Origin: Desulfoluna limicola
Lineage (GTDB): Bacteria > Desulfobacterota > Desulfobacteria > Desulfobacterales > Desulfolunaceae
Direction: 5' to 3'
Assembly (NCBI RefSeq): GCF_021654575.1
Contig: NZ_AP024488.1
Location: 620,001-684,000, forward strand
Length of the DNA: 64,000 bases
Positions within the stretch are counted from its first letter, which is position 1, and each line of letters begins with the position of its first letter. Below, piece after piece: positions 62,328 through 64,000 of the stretch. The notes below the pieces were generated by a model. It saw nothing but the letters and a program-made list of their open reading frames with translations. It did not search any database and was not told the DNA's origin. Position numbers and translations under genes: made by a program.

Positions 62328-63365
62328 TTACCTTCTCAACTGATACGTCCGCACAGCCTTTGAGTGCTCCTTCAATGTCCGGGAGAAGTGGTGTGTGCCG
62401 TCTTTTTTGGAGACGAAGTAAAGGTAGGATGTGCTCTCGGGCCGAACGGCGGCGGTGAGGGCCGCAAGCCCGGGGCTGGCGATGGGCCCCGGTGGAAGGC
62501 CTTTGATGACGTAGGTGTTGTAGGGCGTTTTCTGTCTCAAGTCTTTTCGGGTGATGTTGCCGTTGTAGTCTTTCATGCCGTAGATCACGGTGGGGTCCGT
62601 CTCCAGGCGCATTCGTTTCTTGAGCCGGTTGTGAAACACCGAGGAGATCATGGGGCGCTCAAAGGCGGCACCGGTCTCCTTTTCGATGATGGAGGCCAGG
62701 GTCACCACTTCGTTGGGGGTAAGGCCCAGGGCCTTGCCGTCCTCGACGATGGCCTTGGTGAAGACGGTCTTAAACCGCCTGACCATGGCCGTTAATATCT
62801 CTTCTTCGGTCACGCTCTTTTCAAAATGGTAGGTCTCGGGAAAGAGGTACCCTTCCAGGGACGGCGCCCCTTCAGGAAGGTCCATTTTTTTGAGGAACGC
62901 TTTGGAAAATGCGAGTGTGTTGAAGCGCTCAGCCTTTCCCAGGCCGCTGTCCTCAACCACCACGGCGATCTGCTTGATGGTGTAGCCCTCCGGGATGGTG
63001 AGCTTGTGGAGGTAGGCCTTTCCTTTGGTGATTATGGAGAGGATCGCCTCGGGTGTCATGGTCCCTGAAAGCAGGTATTCGCCCGCTTTTATTTTCTTGT
63101 CGAGCCCATAGATGGTTGCCATGAACCGCAGTTTGGTCTCCGACGAGCAGAGCCCGGCCTGCATCAGCTGGCTGGCCGTGGTGTTGAAGCTTTGCCCTCG
63201 GTTGACGGTGTAGATCATCGTCAGGTTCGGGTCACCCTGGGGCGAGCGGTAAAATTGGTTGAGGTGCAACGCCGCTCCACCTGCAACCGTTGCAAGAATC
63301 ACGATAAGAAGGAGAAGGGGCCAGATGAGCTTGAGTGCGCGAGGCTTGGTCTGTGTGTCCGTCAT
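62328..63365 (-). CDS. mltG: Endolytic murein transglycosylase
   Basis: A 345-residue inner-membrane enzyme: one N-terminal TM helix (LIWPLLLLIVILATVAGGAAL), LysM-like region (IPEGYTIKQIAVVVEDSG), and the YceG/MltG catalytic domain with the catalytic Glu in LASIIEKETG, FHNRL, LETDPTVIYG and the TPYNTYVIKGLPPGPIASPG signature. It cuts nascent glycan strands and so sets their length. The ATG at 63365 places the TM near the N-terminus; a longer frame from 63440 is less likely. The tandem repeat begins right after it. Confidence 0.93.
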   Translation of the reverse strand: MTDTQTKPRALKLIWPLLLLIVILATVAGGAALHLNQFYRSPQGDPNLTMIYTVNRGQSFNTTASQLMQAGLCSSETKLRFMATIYGLDKKIKAGEYLLSGTMTPEAILSIITKGKAYLHKLTIPEGYTIKQIAVVVEDSGLGKAERFNTLAFSKAFLKKMDLPEGAPSLEGYLFPETYHFEKSVTEEEILTAMVRRFKTVFTKAIVEDGKALGLTPNEVVTLASIIEKETGAAFERPMISSVFHNRLKKRMRLETDPTVIYGMKDYNGNITRKDLRQKTPYNTYVIKGLPPGPIASPGLAALTAAVRPESTSYLYFVSKKDGTHHFSRTLKEHSKAVRTYQLRR

Positions 63366-63608
63366 GGGTACCCGATTGTTCTGGTTCAAATCACGGCATC
63401 GCCTGCTTTTTCTTTGTCGATGCCCCATCAGGGGGATCATATGCCAGGCCCCGGCTGTTTGTCAAAGCGTGGGTTTGCGATGGGGGTTGAATGGGCCGGT
63501 GGCCTGAAACAGAGGAAGGGCCGCACGTGGCGTGGGCCCTTTCTGTGGCGATGGCATGATCCGGCACTCTCAGGAGCGGAGGAGCACCCCTGAGAAGGCA
63601 CGTGCCGA

Positions 63609-64000
63609 TCAGGCGGTGATGTCGCCGGCACGTACCGCTTTGAGGTAGTTCATGCAGAAGTTGTCATGCCCCTGGAGTGTGGTGGCTGTTTTGAGAACCG
63701 CCATGATCTCTTTGTCCAGGGGGTCCATGATGGCCGAATCAAAGCCCCGCGCCATCATCATGGCCAGGAAAATTCGGTTGACCACCTTGCGCTGGGGCAG
63801 GCCATACGAGATGTTGGAGAGCCCGCCAGTGGTGTGAACCCCTTTAAGCTCTGTCATGATCTTTTCCACGGCTTCCATGGCAATGGTGCCGTTTTCAGCT
63901 GCCACGCTCACGGGCTGAATCAGCGGGTCGATGAAGATGTCGTCGCGCTTGAACCCAATGGCCTCCAGCTCGCTCACCAGGGTTGTTGCCCGGGAAAAGA
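63609..64000 (-). CDS. Pterin-binding methyltransferase, C-terminal part (cut by window edge)
   Basis: Frame is open at the right edge. The visible ~130 residues (IGFKRDDIFIDPLIQPVSVA, MTELKGVHTTGGLSNISYGLPQRKVVNRIFLAMMMARGFDSAIMDP) match the end of methyltetrahydrofolate:corrinoid methyltransferase (AcsE/MtgA/MetH-like) TIM-barrel proteins. It would hand a methyl group to a corrinoid protein in C1 or acetyl-CoA-pathway metabolism. A GTG at 63977 is internal, not the start. No partner gene is visible in the window. Confidence 0.87.
   Translation of the reverse strand, partial: FSRATTLVSELEAIGFKRDDIFIDPLIQPVSVAAENGTIAMEAVEKIMTELKGVHTTGGLSNISYGLPQRKVVNRIFLAMMMARGFDSAIMDPLDKEIMAVLKTATTLQGHDNFCMNYLKAVRAGDITA

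Overview
The window looks like chromosome of a Gram-negative, anaerobic Desulfobacterota (delta-proteobacterial) bacterium, possibly near Desulfoluna. The pointers are several lipoproteins and an RND/TolC efflux set, two sigma-54 activators, PAS/HisKA hybrid kinases with the GGIAHDFNN signature, a LUD protein, an acetyl-CoA-type CoA-transferase, a PPOX-ferredoxin fusion and a corrinoid/pterin-type methyltransferase at the right edge. The genus is inference only. No rRNA, CRISPR array or convincing complete tRNA was seen.

Left part (1 to about 8.1 kb) is an accessory region, visibly AT-richer than the rest. It holds two near-identical C-terminal pieces of one tyrosine recombinase (1-406, and 4879-5436 broken by a nonsense codon). 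They bracket a compact three-gene operon: a 704-aa helical protein of unknown function (738-2852), a radical-SAM enzyme that I identify as a prokaryotic viperin (2977-3939), and a translationally coupled small HicA-like protein (3936-4214). This is the best candidate for a new biological system, probably an antiviral defence cassette. A cold-shock gene, two copies of a ~140-bp direct repeat ending in tRNA-3'-like sequence plus a terminator, and a lipoprotein/membrane coiled-coil pair follow.

From 9.4 kb the window is GC-richer core genome: recA, alaS, an HD phosphohydrolase, a DUF4382 lipoprotein, a CsoR-type repressor with an MFS exporter, a signalling block (SBP-PAS-PAS hybrid kinase, TIGR03790 protein, two ABC_sub_bind paralogues around a zinc-ribbon/sensor/HAMP protein), an erythrose-4-phosphate dehydrogenase-like gene, a cytosolic PAS hybrid kinase, a sigma-54 activator, an RND tripartite efflux set, a GNAT enzyme, a glycosyltransferase-methyltransferase pair, LUD, FKBP, a CoA-transferase divergent from a second sigma-54 activator, a MarR regulator with an NhaC antiporter sharing an operator, a SnoaL-like lipoprotein, a PPOX-ferredoxin, a cupin/hydrolase pair, an HD-GYP protein, a very large FapA-type protein, NagZ, MltG and a partial methyltransferase.

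Most intergenic spaces in the core part carry copies of one modular hairpin-rich repeat family (ends GCCTCCGGCGGC, inner AAGGTG/CACCTT hairpin, CCTCGTTCCTCGGGT, GACGGGC/GCCCGT hairpin), some as composites bounded by ACTATTCAGC inverted ends. A separate ~104-bp element with TTAACCCGGC ends lies upstream of recA and of the DUF4382 gene.
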